Both the position numbers and the translations under genes were made by a program. 47,236 nucleotides of DNA from contig CAMDUL010000022.1 of NCBI GenBank assembly GCA_945878135.1, positions 1 to 47,236 of the forward strand, given 5' to 3'. Source of the DNA: Chthoniobacter flavus (lineage in GTDB: Bacteria > Verrucomicrobiota > Verrucomicrobiia > Chthoniobacterales > JACTMZ01). A model generated the notes under the pieces. That model searched no databases. It was given only the letters and a program-made list of their open reading frames with translations, and was not told where the DNA came from. Within the stretch, counting starts at the first letter, position 1; each line of letters starts with the position of its first letter. Below are positions 6,802 through 15,581 of this stretch, piece by piece.

Positions 6802-8273
6802 GGGAAAGAGAGTTCAACCAGGGAGACGTCATCGTCAAAGACCGGTTGGCTGTTGATCCCGCGCAGTTGCTCCATGGTCCAAGCCGCGGCGTCCTGGCCG
6901 GGCGCCCGGGCCAGCAAGACGCGCAAGTCATCGTGCGACATCATTGTGCCATCGTGTTTCTGGATCTCGTAAGCGCCGTCGCTGAAAACGAAAAGCCGCG
7001 CCCCGGCCGGGATGCCGATTTCCTGCGGGGGGAACTTCATGCCTTCGCACGCACCGATGACCGGACCCTTGGCCGCCAACACCTCCGTCGTGCCGTCGGG
7101 CAGGACCATGATGGCCGGGGGATGCCCGCCGGCCGCGAAGCGCATGCGGCGGGTTGTCGGATTGTAAATGCCGGCCCACGCCGTGAAAAACATCTCGCCG
7201 TGCTTTTCCATGGGGAAAGCGGAGTTGAGGCCGGCCAGAACCTCGCCCGGATCGGAAAAATTCACCCCGGGCAGGGACTCCGCGCGGATGACATTGAGCA
7301 CGCTGATGGACAGCAACGCCGCACCGACGCCGTGACCGCACACGTCGAGAAGGCAAATGCCGAAGGTGCCGTCGCGTTCCGGTCCGTAGCCGAACGCATC
7401 GCCACCGAGCGAGGAAGACGGAAGAAACTGCCACGAAGCAGCGACCGGCCCATCTTTGATCGGCGCGGGCAGCACGCTTTGCACATACGACGCCGCCTCA
7501 GCCAGCTCGGCCGCCAGCTTTTTCTGGCTTTCCTGCAATGCGACGAAGGCCGCCTGCTCGGCGTCACGCAAGCGCTTGCGGTCGAGGGAGGACCCGATGC
7601 GCGCGCGGAGGAGCACCGGATTGAAAGGCTTGGGCAAATAATCCTCCGCTCCTTGCTCGATGCAGGCCACCACGCTTTCGATCTGGTCGAGGGCCGAAAT
7701 CATGATGACCGGCACATGTCGCAATTTTTCGTCCGTCTTGATCCGCCGCAGCACTTCGCGTCCGTCGATCCCCGGCATCATGATATCGAGCAGGACGAGA
7801 TCAAAATCCTCCGCGGCCAGACGCTCGAGCGCCGTCGCCCCGTCATAAACCGCCGCACAAGTGTGCCCCTCCTTCTCCAACCGCCGTTGCAACACCGTGC
7901 AGTTCTCCTCCTGGTCGTCGACGATGAGAATCTTCGCCGTCTCGGCAGCCACGGGAATGACATCCGCGGATTCGGCGCCGGGGACGGCGCCGCTACATTC
8001 GACTGTAGCGGCGGCGCCCTCGCCGCCGTTCGTTTCGATCCGCTCCCCCGTCAAAGCGATCCGCCCCGGCTGGATCTCCCGCGTGATCAGATCGGCCAAC
8101 CCGCGGGCCGCGCGTCCGATTTTCTCCAGATCCTCCCGCGTCCGCGCGTGCGCATCCCCCTCGAGATCTTCCGCGACCAATTCGGAGTAGCCGATGATCT
8201 GGTTGAGCGGGGTGCGCAAGTCGTGGCGCAGCGCGGCCACCGCTTCCTCGCCCGTGGCGGCCGGATCAGACAT
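6798..8273 (-). CDS. HisKA-like/receiver/SpoIIE-type PP2C phosphatase
   Basis: 491 residues in three parts. Residues 10-65 resemble a HisKA dimerisation helix with its histidine at H17 (LRHDLRTPLNQIIGYS), but no HATPase domain follows. Residues about 112-230 are a receiver with phospho-acceptor D163 (LLDIMMPGIDG). A coiled coil (about 235-265) leads into an RsbU/SpoIIE PP2C domain with metal-binding aspartates in SSLGGDAFG (D292), DVCGHGVGAALL and FSDGAYE (D432). It should dephosphorylate STAS-P when the receiver is phosphorylated. Residues about 83-99 are encoded by a palindromic repeat (7976-8027). It overlaps both neighbouring genes. Confidence 0.88.
   Translation of the reverse strand: MSDPAATGEEAVAALRHDLRTPLNQIIGYSELVAEDLEGDAHARTREDLEKIGRAARGLADLITREIQPGRIALTGERIETNGGEGAAATVECSGAVPGAESADVIPVAAETAKILIVDDQEENCTVLQRRLEKEGHTCAAVYDGATALERLAAEDFDLVLLDIMMPGIDGREVLRRIKTDEKLRHVPVIMISALDQIESVVACIEQGAEDYLPKPFNPVLLRARIGSSLDRKRLRDAEQAAFVALQESQKKLAAELAEAASYVQSVLPAPIKDGPVAASWQFLPSSSLGGDAFGYGPERDGTFGICLLDVCGHGVGAALLSISVLNVIRAESLPGVNFSDPGEVLAGLNSAFPMEKHGEMFFTAWAGIYNPTTRRMRFAAGGHPPAIMVLPDGTTEVLAAKGPVIGACEGMKFPPQEIGIPAGARLFVFSDGAYEIQKHDGTMMSHDDLRVLLARAPGQDAAAWTMEQLRGINSQPVFDDDVSLVELSFP
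7976..8027. repeat. Palindromic REP-like repeat inside PP2C gene
   Basis: Two units face each other: 7976-7997 ends in GCCGCTACA, then a 6-nt spacer, then 8004-8027 begins TGTAGCGGCGGCGCC. The first arm is the exact reverse complement of the crtY left arm (2018-2039). Here the TGTAG ends face inward, the opposite arrangement to crtY. Both insertions yield the peptide CSGAVPG in the host protein. In this protein it falls in the linker between the HisKA-like and receiver domains. Confidence 0.8.
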
Positions 8274-8634
8274 CGGGCAAAAATTTCCCGATCTTCTCGA
8301 GCAACCGCGGCAACTCGATCGGTTTCGTGTCGTAATCGTCGCAACCCGCCTCCATCGCTTTTTCGCGGTCGCCCGCCATGGCGTGCGCGGTCAACGCAAT
8401 GACCGGGATCTTGGCCATCTCGGCGTCGTCTTTGATCGTCCGCGTCGCCGTCCAGCCGTCCATCACCGGCAGGCTCATGTCCATGAGGATCAGATCGGGC
8501 TTTTCGCTGCGCGCCATATCGACACCCTGCTGCCCGTCGACGGCCATGACGATGGCAAACCCGCGGCGCTCGAGGCGGCGCGAAAGCATGTCGCGGTTCA
8601 TTTCGTTGTCTTCGACGATGAGGATCTTGGGCAT
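8266..8634 (-). CDS. Single-domain response regulator (CheY/DivK-like)
   Basis: 122-residue stand-alone receiver. The acidic pair is in ILIVEDN, phospho-acceptor D52 in LILMDMSLPVMDGW, the conserved Thr/Ser in VIALTAHAM and the Lys in TKPI. No output domain is present, so it probably shuttles phosphate between the upstream hybrid kinase and the HisKA-receiver-PP2C protein, whose gene overlaps its 3' end by 8 bases. Its start is 3 bases from the kinase stop. Confidence 0.92.
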   Translation of the reverse strand: MPKILIVEDNEMNRDMLSRRLERRGFAIVMAVDGQQGVDMARSEKPDLILMDMSLPVMDGWTATRTIKDDAEMAKIPVIALTAHAMAGDREKAMEAGCDDYDTKPIELPRLLEKIGKFLPDV

Positions 8635-8637
8635 GAA

Positions 8638-11418
8638 TCAGGGATGGTTGAGTTGGCGGTGGACGATTTCGAGCAGATTCTCTCGCTGGCCGGCCCCCTT
8701 GCGCAAGGTATCCATGACACGCCCGGCCAAATGATCCCGCTCGGCCGGGGTGAGATCCTTGGCGGTCAGGACCACCACGGGAATATCGGAGAAATCCGGG
8801 GCTTCCACCCGCAGGGCGTCGAGGAAGGTGAAGCCGTCCATCTCGGGCATCATGAGGTCGAGAATGATGAGGGCCGGACGCGATTCGTGGACCATGGCCA
8901 GCGCCTCGCGGCCGTTGCGCGCGTGGCGGCAACGGTGGCCTTCGGCCTGCACCGTGCGCATGACGATATCCGCCGCCATGGCGTCGTCTTCCACCACGAG
9001 GATATCGTCCGACTTGTGCGACACGCAGCGCGAAACGGCCTCGAGCACGCGCGACTTTTGCACCGGCTTGGTCAGGTATTCGGTGGCCCCGAGGGCGAAA
9101 CCCATCGGACGGTCTTCCACCATGGTCAACATGACCACGGGAATCCCGGCCGTGGCCGGGTCGGTTTTCAGCGCGGCCAGCACCGCCCAGCCGTCCATGC
9201 TGGGCATCATGACGTCGAGCGTGATGAGAGCCGGTTTGTGTTCCTTGGCCGCGGCGATTCCATCCGGACCGTTGGCCGCCAACCGCACGAGGTAGCCGTC
9301 CTTCTCCAGCATGCGCTGGAGCAATTCGCGCGAGGCGGGATCGTCGTCGATGACCAGCAACGTGCCCCGCGCGTCTTCCTTCTTGGCCTCGGCGGCCGCG
9401 GGCGGGGCAGAGGGCGACGCGGCTTGGTCCGGTGACGGCTCAGGTGCGGGTTCCTTCGCCTCGACCGGCAGGATGGCGGTGAAAGTGCTGCCCCGCCCGG
9501 GGGCGCTTTCGACCGTGATGTCGCCGCCGAGCAGACGGCAGAATTTGCGGCTGATGGCCAACCCGAGGCCGGTCCCGCCGTATTTGCGCGTCGTCGAGGC
9601 GTCGGCCTGGACGAATTCGCCGAACAATTTCCCCTGCTGCTCCGGCGTCATCCCGATGCCGCTGTCGGTCACGGCGAAGGACACCATGTGGTCCGCGCGC
9701 CGCGTGATCTCGAGCGTCACCTTTCCGTTCTCGGTGAACTTGCAGGCGTTGCTCAACAAATTGAAAAGCGTCTGGCGCAACTTGGTCAGGTCCGTGCGCA
9801 TCGACCCGGCGTCCGGCGGACACTTCAGCTCGAAGGTGTTGGCATTCTTGGCCACCAGCGGCTCGATGGTGGCGGCCACGTCCTTGGCCGTCTGCGCGAC
9901 ATCGACCGGTTCGAGAAAAACCGTCATGCGCCCGGCTTCGATCTTCGAAAGATCGAGAATGTCATTGATCAGCTGGAGAAGATGCTTGGCCGAGGAGAGG
10001 ATTTTTTTGAGGTCGGACTCCATCCACTTCTCCCCGGTGTCCTCCGCTTCCTCGAGGAGCATTTCGCTGTAGCCGATGATGGCATTCATCGGCGTGCGCA
10101 ACTCGTGGCTCATGTTGGCGAGGAAGGCGCTCTTTGTCTTGCTCGCTTCCTGCGCCTGCTCGCGCGCTTCCTCCGCTTCCTCGACCGCGCTCTTCAACTC
10201 CGACGTGCGGGCCGCGACCGTTTTCTCGAGATCGGCATTCCACGCCGCCAGACTCTGCTCGCGCTTGCGGATTTCGTCCGACATGCGCGTGAAGGCACGC
10301 CCGAGATCGCCCACCTCGTCGCCCCGGCGGAGCAAAGGAACCAGCGCGGCGCTGTCATGGCGGCCGGCTTCCAACTCGGCCGCGGCCGCCGACAACTCTT
10401 TGAGCGGCGCGGCCACGCGACGGGCCACGAGCGAAACCGCACCGAGGAGCAGAAGCAACCCGGCCGCCCCCACCCCGCCCAACCGCCACGCCATGGCGCG
10501 CACCGGCGCGGTCACCGTCGCATACGGAACATCGAGCACCACTCTCCAACCGGTCGACGGCACCGTCGCCCAGTAAACAATCCGTCGCGCCGACCCCTCG
10601 CCGTAGGCGGCGAAGCCCCGCGGTTGAGCCATCACGACGACCCCGCCCGGCAGATCGGACGCGTCCGCGCCGGGATTGCCCGGGCCGAGCATGAAGGACG
10701 CGTCAGGATGCGCGATGACCTTGCCCTTCGCGCTCAAGAGGTAGGCGAAGTCGTCTTGCACCCCCTCGTGGCGCGCCAGCTCCAGATCCACCTTGCGCAT
10801 CAGCTCGCGCATCGCATCGAGCGTGATGTCCACCCCCGAAATCCCATGGAAGGTGCCGTCGGAGCCGATGACCGGAGCATTGACGCTGAACATGGTCACG
10901 TCGGAACCCCCGCCGTCATAATACGGCTCGGAGTAGGTCAGCTTCCGCGTCTTCTTCGGCCCCCAATACCAGATGGTCGCCGGCGTCTCCGTTTCGTAGG
11001 GATTCTGGTTGACCACGCGATCGGGATAGGAATTCCGGTCGACCCAAGGCATCGAGTTTTCGTCACGGTAATCGACGCCCTCGAAGGTGTAGTAAGCCCC
11101 GAAAATTTCCTCCGGCGGGAAGCGGTCGAGCAGGCCGCGGAGTTCGTCGAGCACATCCGGCGCCGGTTGGCCCCCGCGCAAAGCCTGACGGTTCGCCATC
11201 GAGGTGACCAGCGCCGCCACGCGACCGACCAATCCGTCGATCTCGATGGCATGCAACTCCACTTCGATGAGGGCCTGCTCGTTGGTCTGCTCCAGGATCC
11301 GGTCGCGCGAGGCCGTGTAGTAGATCACGAGCAGCGCGATCAACAAAACCGAGGTGACCAAGGCAGTCCAGAAAGCCAACTGCCCCGCCACCGTGTTCAG
11401 TCCGAAAAACCGCCGCAT
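8638..11418 (-). CDS. Hybrid sensor histidine kinase, Cache-HAMP-HisKA-HATPase-REC-REC
   Basis: 926 residues counting from [12 protein letters not shown]. An N-terminal membrane helix (about 12-38) precedes a long extracytoplasmic sensor resembling a double Cache domain (about 40-330; contains [11 protein letters not shown]). A second helix (about 340-365) and HAMP linker follow. A coiled coil leads to HisKA with phospho-acceptor H438 ([15 protein letters not shown]), then HATPase_c ([23 protein letters not shown]). Two receivers have acceptors D735 ([11 protein letters not shown]) and D854 ([11 protein letters not shown]). The frame stays open upstream to 11826, but that part is antisense to the STAS gene and looks non-coding. 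It is first in the signalling operon. The ligand is unknown. Confidence 0.9.
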   Translation of the reverse strand: MRRFFGLNTVAGQLAFWTALVTSVLLIALLVIYYTASRDRILEQTNEQALIEVELHAIEIDGLVGRVAALVTSMANRQALRGGQPAPDVLDELRGLLDRFPPEEIFGAYYTFEGVDYRDENSMPWVDRNSYPDRVVNQNPYETETPATIWYWGPKKTRKLTYSEPYYDGGGSDVTMFSVNAPVIGSDGTFHGISGVDITLDAMRELMRKVDLELARHEGVQDDFAYLLSAKGKVIAHPDASFMLGPGNPGADASDLPGGVVVMAQPRGFAAYGEGSARRIVYWATVPSTGWRVVLDVPYATVTAPVRAMAWRLGGVGAAGLLLLLGAVSLVARRVAAPLKELSAAAAELEAGRHDSAALVPLLRRGDEVGDLGRAFTRMSDEIRKREQSLAAWNADLEKTVAARTSELKSAVEEAEEAREQAQEASKTKSAFLANMSHELRTPMNAIIGYSEMLLEEAEDTGEKWMESDLKKILSSAKHLLQLINDILDLSKIEAGRMTVFLEPVDVAQTAKDVAATIEPLVAKNANTFELKCPPDAGSMRTDLTKLRQTLFNLLSNACKFTENGKVTLEITRRADHMVSFAVTDSGIGMTPEQQGKLFGEFVQADASTTRKYGGTGLGLAISRKFCRLLGGDITVESAPGRGSTFTAILPVEAKEPAPEPSPDQAASPSAPPAAAEAKKEDARGTLLVIDDDPASRELLQRMLEKDGYLVRLAANGPDGIAAAKEHKPALITLDVMMPSMDGWAVLAALKTDPATAGIPVVMLTMVEDRPMGFALGATEYLTKPVQKSRVLEAVSRCVSHKSDDILVVEDDAMAADIVMRTVQAEGHRCRHARNGREALAMVHESRPALIILDLMMPEMDGFTFLDALRVEAPDFSDIPVVVLTAKDLTPAERDHLAGRVMDTLRKGAGQRENLLEIVHRQLNHP

Positions 11419-11523
11419 AAGAGGCACCCTTTTAACCCTCCGGCCCCTCCGCGGCAATGCGCACCGCCCGCCGGGCGGAAAAAACCTTGCCGCCCGTGCG
11501 GGGGGAGGTTCAGATTCGCGTTC

Positions 11524-11868
11524 ATGCAATGCTTCTTCACCACAGACGGCGAGGTCCTTGTCGCTTGCCCCTCCGGCCGCATCGACACCAACACCTACAA
11601 TGATTTCAAAACGGCCCTCAACGGGGAGTTGGACAAGACCAAAGCCAAGCATCTGGTCATCGACCTGGCCGACCTCGAATACGTCAGCAGCGCGGGCTTC
11701 CGCGAATTCTTCCTCGCCGGCCGCCGCATGAGCCGCGACGGCGGCACCCTCTCCGTCTGCTCCTTCCAGCCGGCGGTCAAGGAACTCTTCGAGATCGCCC
11801 AATTCATGACCGCTTATGCGGTCCACGATACCCGCGAGGCCGCCGTGGCCGCGGCCAAAGCCGCCTGA
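11524..11868 (+). CDS. STAS-domain anti-sigma factor antagonist
   Basis: 114-residue single STAS domain. It shows [17 protein letters not shown], then [20 protein letters not shown] with the presumptive phospho-serine in SSAG. The ATG at 11524 is the natural start; the open frame reaches far upstream only as a shadow antisense to the kinase. It diverges from the hybrid kinase, with 105 bases between starts, and overlaps the next STAS gene by one base (TGATG). It is likely another substrate of the RsbW-like kinase and PP2C phosphatase. Confidence 0.87.
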   Translation: MQCFFTTDGEVLVACPSGRIDTNTYNDFKTALNGELDKTKAKHLVIDLADLEYVSSAGFREFFLAGRRMSRDGGTLSVCSFQPAVKELFEIAQFMTAYAVHDTREAAVAAAKAA

Positions 11869-12209
11869 TGGACATCACCCGCTCCGACCGGAACGGCATC
11901 GCCATCCTCGCACTCGCCGGCCGCCTCAACCAAGCCAGCGCGGACGCCCTGCACGCCGCGGCGATGGAAATCGCCGGCGACGACAGCAGCCGCGCTTTGG
12001 TCGTCGACATGGGCGGCGTCGATTTCATCGCCAGCGTCGGCATCCGTTCCTTGATCCGTCCCTCGCAGGCCTTGTCGATGCGCGGCGGCAAGCTCGCCGT
12101 GGCCAATCTCAATCCCCAGATCGACGAATTTTTCCGTCTGACCGGTCTGGACCAGATGTTCCGCGTCTTCGGCACCGTCGATGAAGCCGTCGTCGGGATT
12201 GCCTCCTGA
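11868..12209 (+). CDS. Second STAS-domain protein, variant phospho-site
   Basis: 113-residue STAS protein with [19 protein letters not shown] at the N-terminus and [19 protein letters not shown] in place of the usual D-S/T-S/T-G loop. Here that loop reads ASVG: one serine is kept but the neighbouring residues differ, so its phosphorylation or partner choice may differ from its neighbour's. It is translationally coupled to the upstream STAS gene by TGATG and ends five bases before the convergent tRNA-Leu. Confidence 0.87.
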   Translation: MDITRSDRNGIAILALAGRLNQASADALHAAAMEIAGDDSSRALVVDMGGVDFIASVGIRSLIRPSQALSMRGGKLAVANLNPQIDEFFRLTGLDQMFRVFGTVDEAVVGIAS

Positions 12210-12214
12210 AATTC

Positions 12215-12298
<84 letters not shown>

Positions 12299-12364
12299 TT
12301 GAGTCCGACATCATAAGCGCAAGTTCGCGGAGGGTAAAGCGCCACGATAGCCCCCCTCGCCTCC

Positions 12365-13132
12365 TTACCAGCCGAACAAGCTGTCGATTTGTCCGGCCAT
12401 TTTTTCGAGGTAAATGCCGACCGGGGTCGGTTGCAACGGGACCCGCACGGGGATTTCCAGCACAATGGGGATCTCACCGATGATGTGCAGCGGTTCGGGA
12501 AAACCGACCCGTGCGCGCTGCTCGATGGCCAGATTGAGATCGAGCATCTGCTCGACCGGAACGCTGAAATCGACGGGCACATCGATCTGTTCCGTAAGAC
12601 GGAATTTGACCGGCACCTTGCCTTTGATCTGCAGTGTTTCGGGGAAGTTGATTTCAACCTCCTGATCCACGGGCACACTGCCCTTGATGTTGAGTAGGGG
12701 TATGATCGGATGGGCCAAGCGCCAGCGGACGGGTTGGTCAACGCCGATGTCGGCTTTGACCCGGATCTTCGATTTCTCCGGAATGCGCACCGCTGTTTCG
12801 ATGGCGATCTCTTCCTCGATTTTCAAGTCGATCGGAACGCCGATTGTTTCCTTCACCTGAACATCGAGGCGGATCGGCAGGCGATCGGCCACATCGAGAT
12901 CGAGGTCAATGTCCGTCGGTTTGGAGATGCGGATCTCGGCATTGAGCGGCATGGTCTGACGCACCTCGATGGTCGTCTCGATCGACGCCACAGCCAGTTC
13001 ACGCATCGCGGCGGACATTTTCTGGAGCCGGCCCGAAACGACAAACATACCGGCGGCCAGAGCGGCAAGCATGAGGACGGCGAGGGCCAGTGAAACCGCC
13101 GATAGCCAGACGGCGGGGCGGGAGAAGATCAT
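12365..13132 (-). CDS. Membrane-anchored protein of unknown function with beta-repeats
   Basis: 255 residues. One N-terminal transmembrane helix (about 8-32) is followed by a short helix and then almost continuous alternating hydrophobic/charged strands broken by short turns. The unit, about 20-25 residues, recurs as variants of xIPVxLxI (for example GVPIDLKIEEEIAIETAVRI, GKVPVKFRLTEQIDVPVDF, GEIPIVLEIPVRVPL). This suggests a long beta-rich or solenoid-like extracytoplasmic rod. I do not recognise the family. Its ATG overlaps the stop of the pabB remnant (ATGA), so it was probably cotranslated with pabB in an ancestor. Confidence 0.75.
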   Translation of the reverse strand: MIFSRPAVWLSAVSLALAVLMLAALAAGMFVVSGRLQKMSAAMRELAVASIETTIEVRQTMPLNAEIRISKPTDIDLDLDVADRLPIRLDVQVKETIGVPIDLKIEEEIAIETAVRIPEKSKIRVKADIGVDQPVRWRLAHPIIPLLNIKGSVPVDQEVEINFPETLQIKGKVPVKFRLTEQIDVPVDFSVPVEQMLDLNLAIEQRARVGFPEPLHIIGEIPIVLEIPVRVPLQPTPVGIYLEKMAGQIDSLFGW

Positions 13133-13491
13133 GAGAGCGCGGCGAACAAACCCGCCGCTTCGGGCCGGGTCTCGTCGTATGCGGGCACGGGATCGGAATC
13201 GGCCCCGATGCTGTCGGCGACACGTCCCTCGCGCCCACCTATCGTCCGGATGGCAATGTTGAAGAAAGACTCACCGTCGCGTCCGAGGTATCCCACCACC
13301 CCAGCATAAATGCCGCGCTGCTCTGGTTCCAGCTTCGCGATGGTCTGGCGGGCCCGTTTTTCCAGCGCACCGGGGAACAACCGCTCCTTGGGACAGCCTG
13401 TGTGCCGGGGGTTTCCTGGAACTCCACGCGGCGACAGGGACCACCTCCTGCTCGCATCATTAAAGAGGAATCCCGTCACGATCTGCCCCAC
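13129..13491 (-). pseudogene. Remnant of aminodeoxychorismate/anthranilate synthase component I (pabB-like)
   Basis: The last ~75 residues match the C-terminus of chorismate-utilising enzymes: IAKLEPEQRGIYAGVVGYL, then FFNIAIRTI, then a damaged form of the usual G-G-I-V-x-D-S-D stretch (IGADSDPVPAYDETRPEA). The catalytic chorismate-binding body (about 350 residues) is absent. The SGAPK segment expected just before is deleted (LFPG runs straight into ALEKRARQTI). The first ~35 residues do not resemble the family and the only start is a GTG at 13491 inside the DnaJ-like gene. It reads as a decayed 3' fragment. Confidence 0.65.
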
Positions 13492-14243
13492 CCCAGCCGT
13501 CGGGATGGGCCGGGTTGCTTGGCTCCGCGCACAACCTTCACTTCGACACGGTAGGTCAAGCGCACCAGCAGATCACCCCGGCCGCCGCGTGGCTTGGGCA
13601 GGCCTTCGCCCGGCACGCGGAGCACCGCACCGCGGGCGACTCCGGCCGGAATGGTCACGCGGACCATGCGTCCTTTCGCTCCGGGGATCATCTCGCTGCC
13701 GCCGCTGGCGGCCCTTGTGGCGCTGATCCGCAGGTCGGTGCGCAGATCGGAGCCCCGCGCCCGGAAGCGGGCTCCGGGCAGGACACGCAAACGCACGACC
13801 ACGCAGCTGCCGGAGAATTCCTCCGCGCGGGGCAGACGGAATTTGGTGCCCGGGGCCGTGTCGGGCGGCACCTCGAGCTCATAGCTTTCGGCGCCGTGCG
13901 GATTGGCGGGATCGTTGACCCGGATGGTCAACGTGATCCCGCGGAAAAACTCTTCGATCCGCAGCATCACATCCTGGGCGATGTCACGATGCCTCCCGCC
14001 CCGCACCGTTGCACCGGCGGGGTTGTCCCCATCCAACTCGCGATCGTAGTCCGCGCGCCGGAGAGGATCGCTCAGCGTGGCGTGCGCGGTATTGAGCGCT
14101 TGGGCCCGCAGTGTGGCTTCGGGCGCGGTGCGGTTGACATCCGGATGATGTTGTTTGACCAAACGGCGGTAAGCCGCGCGGATTTGCGCCGTGGTGCAAC
14201 GCCGGTCGAGGCCGAGCGTGTCATAATGGTTCGGGGTGCTCAC
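13476..14243 (-). CDS. DnaJ/CbpA-type J-domain co-chaperone, possibly 3'-truncated
   Basis: 255 residues. The N-terminal J-domain (about 5-70) has the Hsp70-activating HPD in LVKQHHPDVNRT. The remainder corresponds to the two beta-barrel substrate-binding domains (MLRIEEFFRGITLTIRV, then VTIPAGVARGAVLRVPGEGL, then GDLLVRL), with no cysteine-rich zinc domain, as in CbpA. After GDLLVRLTYRVEVKV the usual closing helix is replaced by an unrelated Arg/Gly tail that runs into the pabB remnant, suggesting a deletion joint. The start is GTG, overlapping the stop of the cupin-like gene (GTGA). Confidence 0.82.
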   Translation of the reverse strand: MSTPNHYDTLGLDRRCTTAQIRAAYRRLVKQHHPDVNRTAPEATLRAQALNTAHATLSDPLRRADYDRELDGDNPAGATVRGGRHRDIAQDVMLRIEEFFRGITLTIRVNDPANPHGAESYELEVPPDTAPGTKFRLPRAEEFSGSCVVVRLRVLPGARFRARGSDLRTDLRISATRAASGGSEMIPGAKGRMVRVTIPAGVARGAVLRVPGEGLPKPRGGRGDLLVRLTYRVEVKVVRGAKQPGPSRRLGWGRS

Positions 14244-15430
14244 GCCACCAGGGCCCGCAGGCTCGACTGCGCCAGCGCCTCGCGCCGGGCGGCATCGGTT
14301 GCCCCGGCCTCGCCCCTGAGGCAGCGTTCCAAGGTGCCGAGAAAACGATCGAGGGGAGCTTCACTTCCTTCGTCCTCTTCCTCATCCGGATACTCCGCGT
14401 CGAGAATCCAGGTGCCGGCGTCGGACGACTCGCTCAATTCCTCGGCCCACCCCAGCACCGTGGTGACCGGATCGCCCGGAAAACGCCCGGCGACCAAGCG
14501 CAGAATATCCGAGGCCTGCGCAACGTTGAGCAGGAGGGCGAGAAAGAAACGATGGTCGGCGTCCTCGATGGAGCTGCGCAGGTGGACGAGACGATCGCGC
14601 CAGAGGATCTCCTCGAGCGTGGGTGCGGCGTAAGCGGCGAGGGCTCCGTGTTTTTCCGCGAAGACATTCCACGTTTCCTCCCATTCACCCCGCTGGCGCA
14701 GGGCGTCGAGGCAATTTTGCAGCGTGAAGAACCCGCGTTCGTAATCGAGCGCCGCCACCATGCCGCGCACGATCTCCCCGTAGTCCTCCGCACCCGTGCG
14801 GTCGAGCACGTCGAGCAGTTGCAGGCGCCGGGTGGTCAGCGCGTCGGAGAAAAAAGGGTCCACCGCGACATGCGGCGGCAGGTAAGTGAATTGCGGTCCG
14901 GTCCCGGGGTCCGAGTGGGTGCGCACCACGACCGTGACGGAAGGCGTGTCGAGGTGAAAGAGCGAATGGATGCTGCCCGCGCCCGAGGTGATCGGCACGG
15001 TGCGTCCGGTCTCGAGCAACTCGGTGCCGGTCAGTTGCAAATCCCCCAGCCGGAAATGCGCGGTGACCGGACGCACGTTGTCGAAGGCAAACTCGGCATG
15101 CAGACTCGATCCCTGCAACACGTGGAAGGCCCCGGAAAACTCGTGCTGGTGGATCTGCGTGGTCCCGTCCAGCCAGAAGAGCAGCTGGATGTAAAACCGC
15201 GGATCATCGAAGACGACCAACTCCGGCTGACCGAACCCCGATGCCGTCTGAAAAGGTTGCTCATCATCGCGCAGAAATGCGCGGGTCAGAGCGGTGAGAT
15301 CCACCCGTTTCGCCGGGGGATTTTCCTCGAGAGCGGCCTGCGCAATGTCGGGAAACGCCGCGAGGGAGAAGTCCGCCGCCTGCCACCGCTCCCGCACCCG
15401 GCGTCCGAGATCGACAAAAAACGCATCCAT
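14240..15430 (-). CDS. Conserved cupin-like protein of unknown function
   Basis: 396 residues, no signal peptide or membrane segment. A cupin-like region at about 85-165 has WLDGTTQIHQHEFSGAFHVL, whose HxH...E/H pattern is typical of cupin metal sites, then GSSLHAEFAF and a downstream SGAGSIHSLFHLD that could supply the last metal histidine. The C-terminal 200 residues are alpha-helical with an acidic stretch (DEEEDEGSE). Resemblance to cysteine dioxygenase-type cupins is only general; no substrate can be assigned. It is coupled to the DnaJ-like gene. Confidence 0.75.
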   Translation of the reverse strand: MDAFFVDLGRRVRERWQAADFSLAAFPDIAQAALEENPPAKRVDLTALTRAFLRDDEQPFQTASGFGQPELVVFDDPRFYIQLLFWLDGTTQIHQHEFSGAFHVLQGSSLHAEFAFDNVRPVTAHFRLGDLQLTGTELLETGRTVPITSGAGSIHSLFHLDTPSVTVVVRTHSDPGTGPQFTYLPPHVAVDPFFSDALTTRRLQLLDVLDRTGAEDYGEIVRGMVAALDYERGFFTLQNCLDALRQRGEWEETWNVFAEKHGALAAYAAPTLEEILWRDRLVHLRSSIEDADHRFFLALLLNVAQASDILRLVAGRFPGDPVTTVLGWAEELSESSDAGTWILDAEYPDEEEDEGSEAPLDRFLGTLERCLRGEAGATDAARREALAQSSLRALVA

Positions 15431-15581
15431 TGCCCCCGACCATCCGCCGCCGCATGGCGACGGACAAGAGCATTCCGGCCTGGCGCGTCCGGAATCCGCC
15501 TCCTCTGCGCATCAGGTTCTCCGCGGGCCGGCCGACGGATGCGGAGGGGACAGCGGGTTTGGCTTGTGCTAAGCTGGGGCC

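Noticed and set aside
6846..9435. Two long plus-strand open frames over the receiver and PP2C genes
   Set aside because: Antisense shadows of well-supported signalling genes; composition is Arg/His/Gly-rich without domains.
11464..11484. Perfect CCGCCC/GGGCGG hairpin followed by six A residues
   Set aside because: It is in the divergent region between two starts, and the T-run would precede the hairpin on the minus strand, so it is not a rho-independent terminator.
9688..11523. Long plus-strand open frame (over 600 codons) antisense to the hybrid kinase
   Set aside because: The minus-strand kinase has complete domain motifs; the plus-strand translation is Arg/His-rich, low-complexity and motif-free. 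Only its last part, the STAS gene from 11524, is real.
13239..13460. Alternative 73-codon minus-strand frame over the pabB remnant
   Set aside because: Its product has no resemblance to the chorismate-enzyme family, whereas the chosen frame keeps the recognisable C-terminal motifs.
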